Assembly (NCBI GenBank): GCA_947503265.1
Contig: CANNDC010000007.1
Coordinates: 1-64,000 of the forward strand
DNA from: an uncultured Alteromonadaceae bacterium
GTDB taxonomy: Bacteria > Pseudomonadota > Gammaproteobacteria > Enterobacterales > Alteromonadaceae
Length of the DNA: 64,000 bases
Direction of reading: 5' to 3'
Below the pieces are notes generated by a model. That model made no database searches. It saw only the letters and a program-made list of their open reading frames with translations, and was not told the origin of the DNA. The translations under genes were made by a program, and so were the position numbers. Shown in pieces: positions 1 to 10,100 of the stretch (positions are counted from its first letter, which is position 1; the number at the start of each line of letters is the position of its first letter).

Positions 1-85
1 TGATTGCTTGATTGCTTGATTGCTTGATTGCTTGATTGCTTGATTGCTTGATTGCTTGATTGCTTGATTGCTTGATTGCTTGATT
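1..85. repeat. 8-bp tandem repeat (TGATTGCT)n at window edge
   Basis: Ten perfect copies of TGATTGCT fill positions 1-80, followed by a partial unit TGATT at 81-85. The array is cut by the left window edge, so its true copy number is unknown. It lies about 130 bp upstream of the metallo-hydrolase start at 214 and is not in a coding frame visible here. Perfect short tandem arrays of this kind change length by slipped-strand mispairing; any effect on the downstream gene is inference. Confidence 0.95.
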
Positions 86-119
86 ATCAAAAATGATAAC
101 TTTGGATAAAGTTTTATCC
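84..119. repeat. two small inverted repeats upstream of the MBL-fold gene
   Basis: Two perfect hairpins lie side by side: TTATCA (84-89) with TGATAA (94-99) around an AAAA loop, and GGATAAA (104-110) with TTTATCC (113-119) around a 2-base loop. Neither is followed by a convincing T-run on the plus strand. A similar hairpin occurs at 1692-1708, so the MBL/GNAT gene pair is bracketed by related inverted repeats. They could be operators, weak terminators or chance. Confidence 0.5.
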
Positions 120-213
120 TAATTGTTGTTCGTTAGGTGTTAGGCTATGCTAACTCTATCGCGCAGCCGCGCGACTCGAATTCTGGCCTAAGAGTCAATC
201 TAAGAGACAAAAT

Positions 214-1053
214 ATGCGTTTGAGTTTTTACGGCGTCAGGGGGTCAATTCCAGCTCCGGGACCTGAGTACATCAAATATGGTGGCAATACCGCTTGCGCC
301 CATGTCCGCTTGAACAATGGCACGGATATCATTTTGGATGCTGGAACAGGCATTCGAAACCTCGGGCAGGAGTTGATCAAAACTACGACGGATATTCACC
401 TATTGTTGACCCATAACCATTGGGATCACATTCAAGGTTTTCCCTTTTTTGCGCCAATTTACCAACCTGATCGCAACATATTTATTACTCCAGGGTTAAC
501 CAGTTTTGACGAAAACGATGCTGTATTGCAGCAAATGACTGGGAGTTACTTTCCCGTTCACCATCAAACGTTACAATCTAATATTGTCATCCAAGAAATT
601 GCCAGTGATATTGATAGTTGGGAAATTAATGGGGCTACCATTACTCGCTTAAAAATGAATCATCCGGGAAGCGGCAGTTCTTACGTCATTGAAGCCGATG
701 GTGCAAAAGTCGCTTACATCACAGACAATGAGCTCTACCCACCGTATAAAAAAGAAACTGACTTTTTAGATTGGGTTTTGTTTGCGATGAATGCGGATAT
801 TGTCGTACATGACGCTCAATATATGCTTTCTGATATGCCGGCTAAATCTGGTTGGGGTCATTCTGTAGCAGAAGAAGCGGTAAAGTTAGCACTAGCATGC
901 AGAGCCAAACGGTTAGCACTTTACAGTCACGACCCTACTCGTACCGATGCAGATATTGCTGAGGTAGAAACACATTGCCAAGAAGTTATCGAAATAGCAG
1001 AAGATGACCTGAGAGTATTTGCTGCTGCCGAGGGCATGTCGATAGATTTATAA
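214..1053 (+). CDS. MBL-fold metallo-hydrolase
   Basis: This 279-residue protein belongs to the metallo-beta-lactamase superfamily. The zinc-binding signature HxHxDH is visible as H67-N-H-W-D-H72 after strand beta-4, preceded by the LDAGTG motif (41-46) typical of the fold. Further likely metal ligands are the late His-containing motifs NHPGSGSS and SHDPTRTD. The N-terminus (LSFYGVRGSIPAPG) and the GGNTAC motif resemble the RNase Z/PhnP/cAMP-phosphodiesterase branch, so a phosphodiesterase-type activity is plausible, but the substrate cannot be read from sequence. No signal peptide is seen, so it is probably cytoplasmic. A GNAT acetyltransferase follows 86 bp downstream on the same strand; joint transcription is possible but not shown. 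Confidence 0.9.
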   Translation: MRLSFYGVRGSIPAPGPEYIKYGGNTACAHVRLNNGTDIILDAGTGIRNLGQELIKTTTDIHLLLTHNHWDHIQGFPFFAPIYQPDRNIFITPGLTSFDENDAVLQQMTGSYFPVHHQTLQSNIVIQEIASDIDSWEINGATITRLKMNHPGSGSSYVIEADGAKVAYITDNELYPPYKKETDFLDWVLFAMNADIVVHDAQYMLSDMPAKSGWGHSVAEEAVKLALACRAKRLALYSHDPTRTDADIAEVETHCQEVIEIAEDDLRVFAAAEGMSIDL

Positions 1054-1139
1054 ACTCATTTTTAACACTTAACTTTTTATTCGCGCTAGCACGGTTGTGA
1101 GCGCAAGCTGTAATTCCACATTAAGACGTTTAGGAAACC

Positions 1140-1634
1140 ATGTTAATTAGAATTGCAAACAGCTCAGACGCAGACCAAATCTCGCAGATATATAATTACT
1201 ATATCAATCATAGTCACGCCACTTTTGAACTTGTTCCCGTTTCATCAGCTATCATGAAAAATCGACTTTCTACTGTTCAAACTAATGGACTTCCCTGGCT
1301 GGTTGCGGAAGATACAAGCGGTGAAATTGTGGGCTATGCCTATGCAAGCAAATGGAAAGAGAGGCAGGCCTACCAGCATTCGGTTGAAATCACTGTTTAT
1401 CTGGCTCATGACAAATTTTCAGCTGGAATTGGCACCCTACTCTACACTGCTCTTTTTGACGAGCTCAAAACCCGTTCAGTGCATGCAGTAATGGGTGGTA
1501 TATCACTTCCCAATGATGCAAGCATCGCGTTGCATGAAAAATTTGGTATGCAAAAAGTAGCGCATTTTGCCCAAGTGGGTAGAAAATTCGATAACTGGAT
1601 AGATGTGGGTTACTGGCAAATCATTCTCCAATAA
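1140..1634 (+). CDS. GNAT N-acetyltransferase, phosphinothricin acetyltransferase-like
   Basis: This 164-residue protein resembles the phosphinothricin/methionine-sulfone acetyltransferase branch of the GNAT superfamily (Pat/MnaT type), which moves an acetyl group from acetyl-CoA to an amino group. Evidence is the N-terminal IRIAN..D..QI..IYNYYI pattern, the motif GEIVGYAYAS.W..R.AY..SVE.TVYL, the acetyl-CoA loop region DKFSAGIGTLLYTALFDEL and the late motif LPNDASIALHEKFGM. The length is normal for the family. A TAGGAAACC sequence just before the ATG can serve as ribosome-binding site. The natural substrate is unknown; family members often act on amino-acid analogues. Confidence 0.9.
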   Translation: MLIRIANSSDADQISQIYNYYINHSHATFELVPVSSAIMKNRLSTVQTNGLPWLVAEDTSGEIVGYAYASKWKERQAYQHSVEITVYLAHDKFSAGIGTLLYTALFDELKTRSVHAVMGGISLPNDASIALHEKFGMQKVAHFAQVGRKFDNWIDVGYWQIILQ

Positions 1635-1635
1635 C

Positions 1636-1675
1636 GCAGCGGTGATGGTCGTAGCGGTGATGGTTGTAGCAGTGA
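1636..1675 (+). repeat. short 15-bp imperfect tandem repeat after the GNAT gene
   Basis: Directly after the GNAT stop codon are two near-identical 15-bp units (1636-1650 and 1651-1665, core GTAGCGGTGATGGT) and a degraded partial third unit to 1675. The repeat is non-coding and no function is evident. Confidence 0.6.
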
Positions 1676-1691
1676 GTATTATCGCGTTATT

Positions 1692-1708
1692 GTTATCAAC
1701 ATGATAAC
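1692..1708. repeat. inverted repeat between GNAT and antiporter genes
   Basis: GTTATCA (1692-1698) and TGATAAC (1702-1708) form a perfect 7-bp stem with a 3-base loop. It sits between two convergent genes, where a bidirectional terminator would be expected, but no T-run follows on either strand. It resembles the hairpin at 84-99. Confidence 0.4.
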
Positions 1709-1726
1709 TGTGGGTGGTGATAAAAG

Positions 1727-3697
1727 TTAATGCCCTTCAAGTAAAAAGCTCTCAGCCCTTTCCACTCGTCTTGGTTTTCCCGAAATAACAATCACATCAT
1801 TGGCTTGGAGTATGTCTCTTTTATCTGGATTGGCGATTTCCTTATTGTTTCGGCGCAATCCATGAATAGTAATTCGCATACCTTGGACATTCAGTTCGTC
1901 TAAGGTTTTTCCAACGGAATAAGCATCTGGCGTTAGAATCACTGCGTGCATAAACTCTAATTTATCTTTGGTGCCATGAGTAATTTCAGTGGTTTCCCCA
2001 GGGAAAAAACCGTGCATATGTTGATAATGTGCTTTTCGTTCCTTACGAACCCGTTTAAGAATACGCGACATGGGTACTCCGGATAAATGCAGTACCTGAG
2101 TCACTAACATCAGGCTACCTTCCAAAATCTCCGGAACCACTTGAGTAGCGCCAATAGATAAGAGTTCTTCCAAGTGATAGTCTTTTCTGGTTCTTACCAC
2201 CACAGGTAACTCAGGGTTCAATTCTTTAATCGTTTTAATCACATTCAAGGCTTTCTCATGTTCATCAAATGTCAGCAAAACTAACTTAGCATTGTCAATT
2301 CCTGCGGCCCTAAGTATGTCTTTCTGTGTAACATCGCCATAAAAAACTGGCTGCCCAGCGGAGCGACTTTCCTGAACGCGAACGGGATCAGCATCCACCA
2401 CAACGTAGGGAATAGCTTCGAATCGCAATAGTCGACTAACAGATTGACCTACCCGCCCAAACCCAAGAATAAGCACATGATCAGTCAAGCCTTCCTGCGG
2501 GACAATGGCTTCCATTGGCTCATGGTCTGGAATCGGCTGTTTGACTACTTTTTTGGCTAAGCCGAGACTGTTATCTACTAACCAAGGGGTTATAGCCATA
2601 CTCAACACGCCAATGGCCAACAATAAAGAGCCTTGCTCTGCGGATAAAATTTGATTGTTAACGGCTAATGCCGCGATAACAAAACTAAACTCCCCCATCT
2701 GACACAGTTTGATACCGGCTGCCCACGAATCAGTGGGATCACTACGAAACACATAGGCACAACAACGAATAATGACGATTTTCAGCACAATAATCAGTAC
2801 CAAGCCCATCAGTACCCAATGAAATTGATCAGAGACGACGTGGAATTCGAATCGCATACCAATAGTGATAAAGAACAATCCCATCAGGATGTCTCTAAAA
2901 GGCCGAATATCCGCTTCCAATTGATGACGATATTGGCTTTCACTCAACATCATGCCGGCTAAAAAGGCGCCCAAGGCCATTGAAAGACCAAAACCGTAGG
3001 TTAAACCTGCCGCCATCAAAGTAACTAGTATGGTAGTCAGTACAAAGAGCTCATCAGTGCGCGTACGAGCTACTTCATTGAATATTTTTGGCAAAACCCA
3101 CTTGCCTGCAGAAAGTAAAATAACCACAACAAGTACACCTTTTAGCAATGCCATCACAATTGCGATAGATAAACTTTGCTCAGAATCACTTGCTAGTAAG
3201 GGAATCAAAATAAGTAGAGGCACTACCGCAAGATCTTGGAACAACAGGGTACTGACAACCATTTGTGCTCGGGTTGTATTTAACGTGCCACGTTCGCTCA
3301 TTTGCTTGATCACGATTGCTGTTGAGGACAAAGCAACCATACCACCTATGACCAAGGAGGCTTTGGCATCGAACCCGAGAAATATGGCGATTCCCATAAA
3401 TACTAGCGTTGTCACAACCATCTGTGCCAGACCTATGCCAAATACGAGATGGCGCATGGCTAACACTTTGGGAAGTGAAAATTCCAAACCAAGTGAGAAC
3501 AACAGGAAAACAATACCAAGTTCAGCGATAAAGTGGATTTCTTCAGGATTGTCAATTATTGCCAGTAGTTCGGGACCAGCGATTATTCCACATGCCAAAT
3601 ACGCCAAAATAGGAGGTAAATTGACGCGCTTAAATAACCAAACCGTAAAAACGGCAACGGTCATAAGAAAAAGGATACTGACAAAACTCACATGCAT
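1727..3697 (-). CDS. K+/H+ antiporter of the CPA2 family (KefB/KefC/YbaL-like)
   Basis: A 656-residue inner-membrane protein with three parts. Residues about 1-390 hold roughly a dozen hydrophobic segments of a monovalent cation:proton antiporter-2 domain, with the family motif LGIVFLLFSLGLEFSLPK. Residues about 405-540 form an RCK/TrkA-N Rossmann domain with the nucleotide-binding GFGRVGQ motif. Residues about 575-655 form a TrkA-C domain. This is the architecture of potassium efflux systems that exchange K+ for H+. It is longer than E. coli KefC because of the C-terminal TrkA-C domain. The start ATG lies about ten bases after a GGAGAG. No ancillary KefF/KefG-type gene is adjacent, so control by glutathione adducts cannot be inferred. 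Confidence 0.9.
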   Translation of the reverse strand: MHVSFVSILFLMTVAVFTVWLFKRVNLPPILAYLACGIIAGPELLAIIDNPEEIHFIAELGIVFLLFSLGLEFSLPKVLAMRHLVFGIGLAQMVVTTLVFMGIAIFLGFDAKASLVIGGMVALSSTAIVIKQMSERGTLNTTRAQMVVSTLLFQDLAVVPLLILIPLLASDSEQSLSIAIVMALLKGVLVVVILLSAGKWVLPKIFNEVARTRTDELFVLTTILVTLMAAGLTYGFGLSMALGAFLAGMMLSESQYRHQLEADIRPFRDILMGLFFITIGMRFEFHVVSDQFHWVLMGLVLIIVLKIVIIRCCAYVFRSDPTDSWAAGIKLCQMGEFSFVIAALAVNNQILSAEQGSLLLAIGVLSMAITPWLVDNSLGLAKKVVKQPIPDHEPMEAIVPQEGLTDHVLILGFGRVGQSVSRLLRFEAIPYVVVDADPVRVQESRSAGQPVFYGDVTQKDILRAAGIDNAKLVLLTFDEHEKALNVIKTIKELNPELPVVVRTRKDYHLEELLSIGATQVVPEILEGSLMLVTQVLHLSGVPMSRILKRVRKERKAHYQHMHGFFPGETTEITHGTKDKLEFMHAVILTPDAYSVGKTLDELNVQGMRITIHGLRRNNKEIANPDKRDILQANDVIVISGKPRRVERAESFLLEGH

Positions 3698-3825
3698 TTA
3701 AATAAAACTCTCCATTTTAAGTACCGTCAAGATGCGTTCAGTGTCGCTCGAAATATGTACTGGCATAGCAATTGCTAATTCTCATCCGTTGATATCGAAA
3801 TTTCGCCAATATTTTGGCAGGAGCT

Positions 3826-4722
3826 ATGTTTTTGGAACAGTTTAACCAACTATACGACAATGGTACGAGTGAAGCACTGTATTCCGTTGATGCCCAACCC
3901 GCTGGATTGAGTCAAGCAGAAGCCCATGCCACAGTACAAAAGCTGTCGTCTAGCATCGATTTGCATAGACTAGCAAACATCTACTTTGAACAACTTAAAC
4001 AAAAATTGCACCTTGATGCAATGACGATTAAGTTTCCGATGAATAGCATAACCATAGGGGACTCTTCCCTTTCAAGCAACCAAAAATCAATGGATTTGGT
4101 CAACAACCACCAAACTTTTGCGACTGTTTATTATACTTTTAGAAAATCGTTAAATTTGCGTGAAAGCACCATACTAAATGAGCTTCACCGGTACTTTAAG
4201 TACCCATTAAACAACGCAGTAGAGCACTACTCTTTGAAACAGATGGCGTTGAAAGATCATCTTACCTCACTGGGCAACCGAGCAAGTTTTGAAGAGGCGC
4301 TACATCGACAAATTAGCGCCTGTAAAAGGAATTCGCAGACATTTGGTCTATTGGTTATAGATATGGACAAGTTCAAAAAAGTAAACGATAGCTATGGTCA
4401 TCAAGAAGGAGATAACGTGTTGATGGCGATGGGTGATGTGCTGCTCCACTCAATACGAGACATGGACTTTGCGTTTAGGTTTGGGGGCGACGAATTCTGC
4501 TGTTTACTCACTGATAGTGACAATCGCATAAACAGCATTATTGCCAAGCGTATTCAACAACTTATGAGTAAAAACACGATCCTCAATAAGCATCAAATTT
4601 CCTGTAGCATAGGCTGCACCACCTATTTAGAAGCAGATACGCAAAAAGACTTGTTTAACCGAGCTGATAAGGCGCTTTATTTAGCTAAGGAAAGCGGAAG
4701 AAGTTGTTTTAGAGCGGCATAA
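3826..4722 (+). CDS. GGDEF-domain diguanylate cyclase
   Basis: The C-terminal half (from KDHLTSLGNRASF) is a complete GGDEF domain: LLVIDMDKFKKVND, then FRFGGDEF with the intact catalytic GGDEF signature, then SIGCTTY. It would make cyclic di-GMP from two GTP. An RDMD inhibitory I-site lies exactly five residues before GGDEF, which points to product feedback inhibition. The N-terminal ~135 residues contain no transmembrane segment and no sensory domain that I recognise. I chose ATG at 3826 over the in-frame TTG at 3814; AGGAG at 3819-3823 lies closely upstream of that ATG, although its spacing is short. The 3' end overlaps convergent tilS by 14 bases. Confidence 0.92.
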   Translation: MFLEQFNQLYDNGTSEALYSVDAQPAGLSQAEAHATVQKLSSSIDLHRLANIYFEQLKQKLHLDAMTIKFPMNSITIGDSSLSSNQKSMDLVNNHQTFATVYYTFRKSLNLRESTILNELHRYFKYPLNNAVEHYSLKQMALKDHLTSLGNRASFEEALHRQISACKRNSQTFGLLVIDMDKFKKVNDSYGHQEGDNVLMAMGDVLLHSIRDMDFAFRFGGDEFCCLLTDSDNRINSIIAKRIQQLMSKNTILNKHQISCSIGCTTYLEADTQKDLFNRADKALYLAKESGRSCFRAA

Positions 4723-6052
4723 GGTTGCCGATTTTCACCATATTTTTCAGAGTCTGGTTCGCTTCTTCTGAGCCTTTTTCGGCCAGTACAATATTGTTTT
4801 TTAAAATTATCGCTACCAATTCATCATCAATATAAAGCAACGGAATATGCTGACGATGCCAAGGCTCAATATTCCAGCGTTTAAACCATTGTTTGATCGG
4901 TTTGGTCATCGATTCACCTTGCGGTTTAAATCGAGTAGCGAATCCTCCAAATCGTATTTCGAATAGCGAACTTGCATTGCTATTTTCCGACTCCGCAACG
5001 CATACCCATTGATTGGTCAAGGGTAATTGTTGTTGCACTGACGGTTTAATAATTAGATTTTCCGGTTTAGCCGATTCAAAATCAGTTAAACAATAGAGAT
5101 AGTCTTGAAAGCGTCGAACTTGCCATCGCTGCCATTGCACGACCGGAGTAGCGTCCTCGCGGGCGCGCAGCACCGCCTGAATTTCCCCTAACACCGCTTC
5201 TGTGGGCATTGAAGCTTGCATCGAATCCAACCAGTAGCGAATAATTTGCTTTTGCCAAAGTACCGTGCATTTATTCAACTTAGCGATGTGAAGACGCTTG
5301 TCGTCATCCATTACATCCACTAGTTTTGTTTCGGTTACCTCGTCCAGCAATTGCTGTTGTTGAGCACATAGCTTGGCAGAGCGACTAACCGCAGATGATA
5401 ACTCTGGCCAACGTTGCGTCAGCAATGGTAAAACTTGTTGACGCAAAAAGTTTCGATCAAATCTTGTATCCAGATTAGACTCGTCTTCAATCCAATTTAG
5501 GTCATTCAACTCAGCATATTGCTCTATTTCCCTTCGACCAATTGCTGGCTTTTCAGCGCTTAGAAAAGGTCTAACTAGCATAGTCTGATCCATTGATGTG
5601 GTTACAGGCATGGAAGAAAGCCCTTTTGGGCCTGCCCCGCGCTTGAGCTGCAATAAAAACGTCTCTAATTGGTCATCAGCATGTTGCCCCAACAATATCA
5701 TACTATTGTCAGGAGCTATGCGGTGCAAAGCATCATACCTAGCAGCTCGAGCAGCCGCTTCTATCCCTTCATTCATTGCCAAATCAATCTTAACTTTGAC
5801 TCGTTCAAATGGAATTGAAATATCATTACAGATGGCTTCACAATGTGATAACCAGTCATCCGCTTTGGGGCTTAATCCATGGTGAATATGGACTGCAAGG
5901 TAAGTATGTTGTGGGAATTCGTCTCGAAGGCCAGAAACCAAATGTAAAAGCACGTGGGAATCAACTCCACCACTGTAGGCGAGGACAATATTCTTTGCAT
6001 CCGTATCTAATATTTGACGAACTGCGTTGTTCAGGCGTTCTGCAATGTTCAT
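4709..6052 (-). CDS. tilS: tRNA(Ile)-lysidine synthase TilS
   Basis: TilS attaches lysine to C34 of the tRNA(Ile) with anticodon CAU, using ATP, so that it reads AUA codons. The 447-residue protein carries the PP-loop ATPase motif SGGVDS near the N-terminus (VLAYSGGVDSHVLL), followed by VHIHHGLSPKADDW and GQHADDQLETFLLQLKRGAG, all hallmarks of TilS. The C-terminal third is the less conserved tRNA-binding part (RFKPQGESMTKPIKQWFKRWNIEPWHR). Length is close to that of E. coli TilS. It lies downstream of accA, as in many gammaproteobacteria, but a terminator separates the two. The last codons overlap the convergent GGDEF gene. Confidence 0.96.
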   Translation of the reverse strand: MNIAERLNNAVRQILDTDAKNIVLAYSGGVDSHVLLHLVSGLRDEFPQHTYLAVHIHHGLSPKADDWLSHCEAICNDISIPFERVKVKIDLAMNEGIEAAARAARYDALHRIAPDNSMILLGQHADDQLETFLLQLKRGAGPKGLSSMPVTTSMDQTMLVRPFLSAEKPAIGRREIEQYAELNDLNWIEDESNLDTRFDRNFLRQQVLPLLTQRWPELSSAVSRSAKLCAQQQQLLDEVTETKLVDVMDDDKRLHIAKLNKCTVLWQKQIIRYWLDSMQASMPTEAVLGEIQAVLRAREDATPVVQWQRWQVRRFQDYLYCLTDFESAKPENLIIKPSVQQQLPLTNQWVCVAESENSNASSLFEIRFGGFATRFKPQGESMTKPIKQWFKRWNIEPWHRQHIPLLYIDDELVAIILKNNIVLAEKGSEEANQTLKNMVKIGNLMPL

Positions 6053-6056
6053 AACT

Positions 6057-6085
6057 AAAAAAACCGCCTTGAGTTACCAAGACGG
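6057..6085 (-). terminator. rho-independent terminator downstream of accA
   Basis: Read on the minus strand, CCGTCTTG (6085-6078) pairs with CAAGGCGG (6071-6064) through eight base pairs including one G-T wobble, with a 6-base loop, and is followed at once by seven T residues (6063-6057). This is a textbook intrinsic terminator placed 25 bases after the accA stop and immediately before the tilS start. Confidence 0.85.
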
Positions 6086-6110
6086 CTTTGTAGATAGATC
6101 GAAATACAGC

Positions 6111-7067
6111 TTAGCAATAGCCAAACGACATCAGTCGCTCATAACGCTGTGACAATAAGTCGTCTTTCGATAAGGTCATTAGCTGAGAAAGTTGCTGTTT
6201 AATGCTCGCCTTGAGATTGGCAGCCATACCGTCATGATTACGGTGGGCACCTCCAAGGGGCTCCTCAATAATACTATTGATCAATCCTAGCTCGTGAATT
6301 TTGTCAGCGCTGACTCCCATAGCTTCAGCTGCTAAAGAGGCTTTTTCTGCACTTTTCCACAAAATAGATGCGCAACCTTCTGGCGAGATGACTGAATAGG
6401 TACTGTATTGCAGCATGTTCACACGATCGCCAACACCAATTGCCAAGGCACCGCCCGAGCCACCTTCACCGATTACCGTACAGATAATAGGCACAGTTAA
6501 CTCAGCCATTTCCTTCAAATTACGCGCTATAGCTTCACTTTGGCCGCGCTCTTCGGCTCCCACACCTGGGTAAGCTCCGGGTGTGTCAATAAATGTGATG
6601 ATAGGCATATCAAAGCGTTCAGCCATGTGCATCAATCTAAGTGCTTTGCGATAACCTTCAGGCTTAGGCATACCAAAATTGCGTCGAATCTTTTCTCGAG
6701 TGTCTCTGCCTTTTTGATGACCAATTACCATCACAGCCTGACCGTCTAGGTCAGCCAAACCACCTACTATCGCTTTGTCGTCTGCATAAGCTCTATCACC
6801 GGCCAATTCGTCAAATTCGTCGAAAATTCTTGGGATATAATCCAGTGTATAAGGTCTCATAGGGTGACGTGCAAGTTGAGAAATTTGCCATGCACCTAAA
6901 TTGGAAAAGATTTTTTGAGAAAGTTCGGCACTTTTTTCGCGCAACTTAATAATCTCTTCTTCCATGCTCACGTCGAACTCGCCACCTTGATTGACAAGAC
7001 GAAGCTCTTCAATTTTTGCTTCTAACTCTGCAATTGGCTTTTCGAACTCTAAAAAATGTAAACTCAT
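6111..7067 (-). CDS. accA: acetyl-CoA carboxylase carboxyltransferase subunit alpha
   Basis: AccA, with AccD, transfers the carboxyl group from carboxybiotin to acetyl-CoA to make malonyl-CoA, the first committed step of fatty acid synthesis. The 318-residue sequence matches E. coli AccA in length and pattern: N-terminal [21 protein letters not shown] coiled segment, [65 protein letters not shown] and the oxyanion glycines [15 protein letters not shown]. It follows dnaE by 57 bases and ends in a strong terminator, so it is probably the last gene of the long lipid/envelope operon. Confidence 0.98.
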   Translation of the reverse strand: MSLHFLEFEKPIAELEAKIEELRLVNQGGEFDVSMEEEIIKLREKSAELSQKIFSNLGAWQISQLARHPMRPYTLDYIPRIFDEFDELAGDRAYADDKAIVGGLADLDGQAVMVIGHQKGRDTREKIRRNFGMPKPEGYRKALRLMHMAERFDMPIITFIDTPGAYPGVGAEERGQSEAIARNLKEMAELTVPIICTVIGEGGSGGALAIGVGDRVNMLQYSTYSVISPEGCASILWKSAEKASLAAEAMGVSADKIHELGLINSIIEEPLGGAHRNHDGMAANLKASIKQQLSQLMTLSKDDLLSQRYERLMSFGYC

Positions 7068-7124
7068 TCCAAACCTTACTTAAGTCAATGCGTTAATTAA
7101 CATTCAATACTGTAATTACTTTAC

Positions 7125-10100
7125 TTAGTGGTATTGCAATTTCACTGCCTGATTCGGCAATATTTGTTGCAATTCGTATATCAACTGGTCTTCTGGCGTC
7201 ACATACCACTGGGCTCCAAATGCAAGAGTCACTTCCGCATCGGGATGAATCATGCGCATATTAACAGGACAACTGCCACCTTGATAGTTTTGCAAGATTG
7301 CTTGAAGTTTAGACACAGATGGCGCATTACACCAGTCTGACTGCACTTCTAACTGCAACCATTTCACATTTTTTTCTCGCGCTTGGACAATATCCATAAC
7401 ATCGCGCCCCGATATTGTATTGCCACCAGAGAAATCATCAAAGCTGACCTGTCCAGTTACAAGCAAGATCTTGTCAGGTTGAAGAAGTTCTTCGTACTTT
7501 TCATACATATCGGGGAAAAAACGAGCGTCCATACGCGCACTTTTGTCATCTAACGTCACAATTGCCCAGCGACGGCCTTTCTTATTGACCATAACTCGAA
7601 CACCCAAGACAAGGCCAACAGCGACGGCAGTACCTTCTTTACCTGTGGGTTTTAGATCAACTAACCTGCCCGTTCTGTAATGTTTTAACTCAGATTCGTA
7701 TTGGTTGATTGGGTGCCCTGTTAAATATAAGCCTAGGGTTTCCTTTTCGCCCTCAAGCCAAGTTTTCTCTTGCCATTCGGGCACGTTGGCAAACCCTTGT
7801 TCTACTTGTTCGGGTTCAGTGTTCAACAAACCAAACATGTCTGATTGGCCATGCAATTCAGCTTTCGCATGCTGATCCGCGGCTGCAAGTGCTTCGGGCA
7901 AGGTTGCCATCAAGCAGGCACGATGAGGACCAAGATTATCCATGGCGCCCGATAAAATTAGCTTCTCTAGCACGCGTTTGTTAACTTTTTTAATGTCTAC
8001 CTTGTTACAAAAGTCGAAAATATCCGTAAAGAATGATTTGTTGACCCTAGCTGCGATTATCGCTTCAATTGGGCCTTCCCCCACTCCTTTTATCGCACCA
8101 ATGCCATAAACAATTCGACCTTGTTCATCTACGGTAAACTTGTATTGGCCGGCATTTAGATCCGGTGGCAGTATGGTCAATCCCATACGATTACATTCAT
8201 CCACCAGAGTCACAATTTTGTCGGTGTTATCCATATCAGCTGACATTACAGCAGCCATAAACTCAGCTGGATAATGTGCCTTCAACCACAATGTTTGGTA
8301 TGAGACCAGAGCGTACGCAGCAGAGTGAGACTTGTTGAAACCATAGCCTGCAAACTTCTCAACCAAATCGAAGATTTTGGTAGCTAGGTCGGCATCAATA
8401 TTATTATTCTTCGCCCCTTCAGCAAATACACTGCGTTGCTTAGCCATTTCTTCGGGTTTCTTTTTCCCCATGGCTCGACGAAGCATATCAGCGCCCCCCA
8501 GACTGTAACCAGACATGGCTTGGGCAATTTGCATTACCTGTTCCTGATACAAAATAATGCCGTAGGTTGGCTGGAGAATCTCTTGTAGGCATTCATGTTG
8601 ATATTCAGCATCAGGATAAGAGATTTCTTCCCGACCCAATTTACGATCAATAAAATTGTCTACCATTCCCGATTGCAATGGCCCCGGCCTAAATAGTGCT
8701 ACTAAAGCGATAATATCTTCGAAACAATCCGGCTTGAGTCGTTTGATTAGGTCCTTCATGCCCCGAGATTCGAGCTGGAACACGGCGGTTGTTTCAGCGT
8801 TTAGTAAAACTCGAAAGCTCTTGCTATCTTCAAGTGGAATAGCAGAAATATCAATTTTTTCGCCACGCCCTTCGGCGATCATATCAATTGCCCATTGAAT
8901 GATTGTCAATGTGCGAAGACCTAAAAAGTCGAACTTCACTAAGCCCGCAGTCTCAACATCATTCTTGTCAAATTGCGTAACGGGATTATTCCCTTCGTCG
9001 TCGCAATACAATGGCGCAAAATCGGTAATCTGGGTCGGAGCAATAACCACTCCACCAGCGTGTTTACCGGCATTTCGTGTCACCCCTTCAAGAATTCTCG
9101 CCATATCGATGAGATCTTTAACTTCTTCATCTTGATCATAAAGTTCTGGTAAGCGGGGTTCTACTTCAAAAGCTTTTTGCAGTGTCATGCCGGGATCAGG
9201 CGGAATCAGTTTGGAAATACGATCTACAAAACCGTACGGATGCCCTAGCACCCTACCAACATCACGAACAACGGCTTTTGCGGCCATCGTACCAAAGGTG
9301 ATGATTTGCGATACCGCCTCTCGACCATACATTTCCGCAACATGATCGATGACCTCATCACGTCTATCCATGCAAAAATCAACATCAAAGTCAGGCATTG
9401 AAACCCGTTCAGGGTTCAAAAAACGTTCGAAAAGTAAGTCAAATTCTAAGGGGTCAAGGTCGGTGATATCCAGTGCATAAGCCACCAAAGAACCTGCACC
9501 CGATCCTCGTCCAGGGCCTACCGGTATTCCATGATCTTTACTCCACTGAATGAACTCCATTACGATAAGGAAATAACCGGGAAAACCCATTTGGTTAATC
9601 ACGTCTAGTTCGATTTTCAGACGATCATCGTATTCTGGCCGTTTGGCAATGCGTTCTTGTTCATCAGGGAATAAGAATGCCAGCCGTCTTTCCAGCCCTT
9701 CCCAAGACACTTTGACTAAATAGTCTTCATCAGACATACCGCCCGTCGGAAACTTAGGTAAAAAGTATTCACCTAGTTTCACGGTGACATTGCATCGCTT
9801 AGCTATTTCAATGGTATTCGCCAAGGCCTCTGGGATATCTGAAAACAGCGATTTCATTTCTTCTGCAGAACGCAAATATTGCTGCTCATTGTATCGCTTT
9901 GGACGACGTTTATCTTCTAGCGCATAACCATCATGGATACTGACTCTAATCTCGTGTGCGGCAAAGCCTTCTTTGTCGATGAAACAGACTTCATTGGTCG
10001 CAACCACAGGAAGGTCATATTCAGTGGCCCAGGCTGTGGACTGATGAATATATTCTTCTTCTCCTAAACGACCAGTGCGGACAAGTTCGATGTAATACCG

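Noticed and set aside
1..85. CRISPR array at the left edge
   Set aside because: The repeat is only 8 bp with no spacers, so it is a simple tandem repeat.
3030..3701. 223-codon plus-strand ORF opposite the antiporter gene
   Set aside because: It is antisense to a clear membrane-protein frame and its product is a Ser/Thr/Ile-rich shadow with no family pattern.
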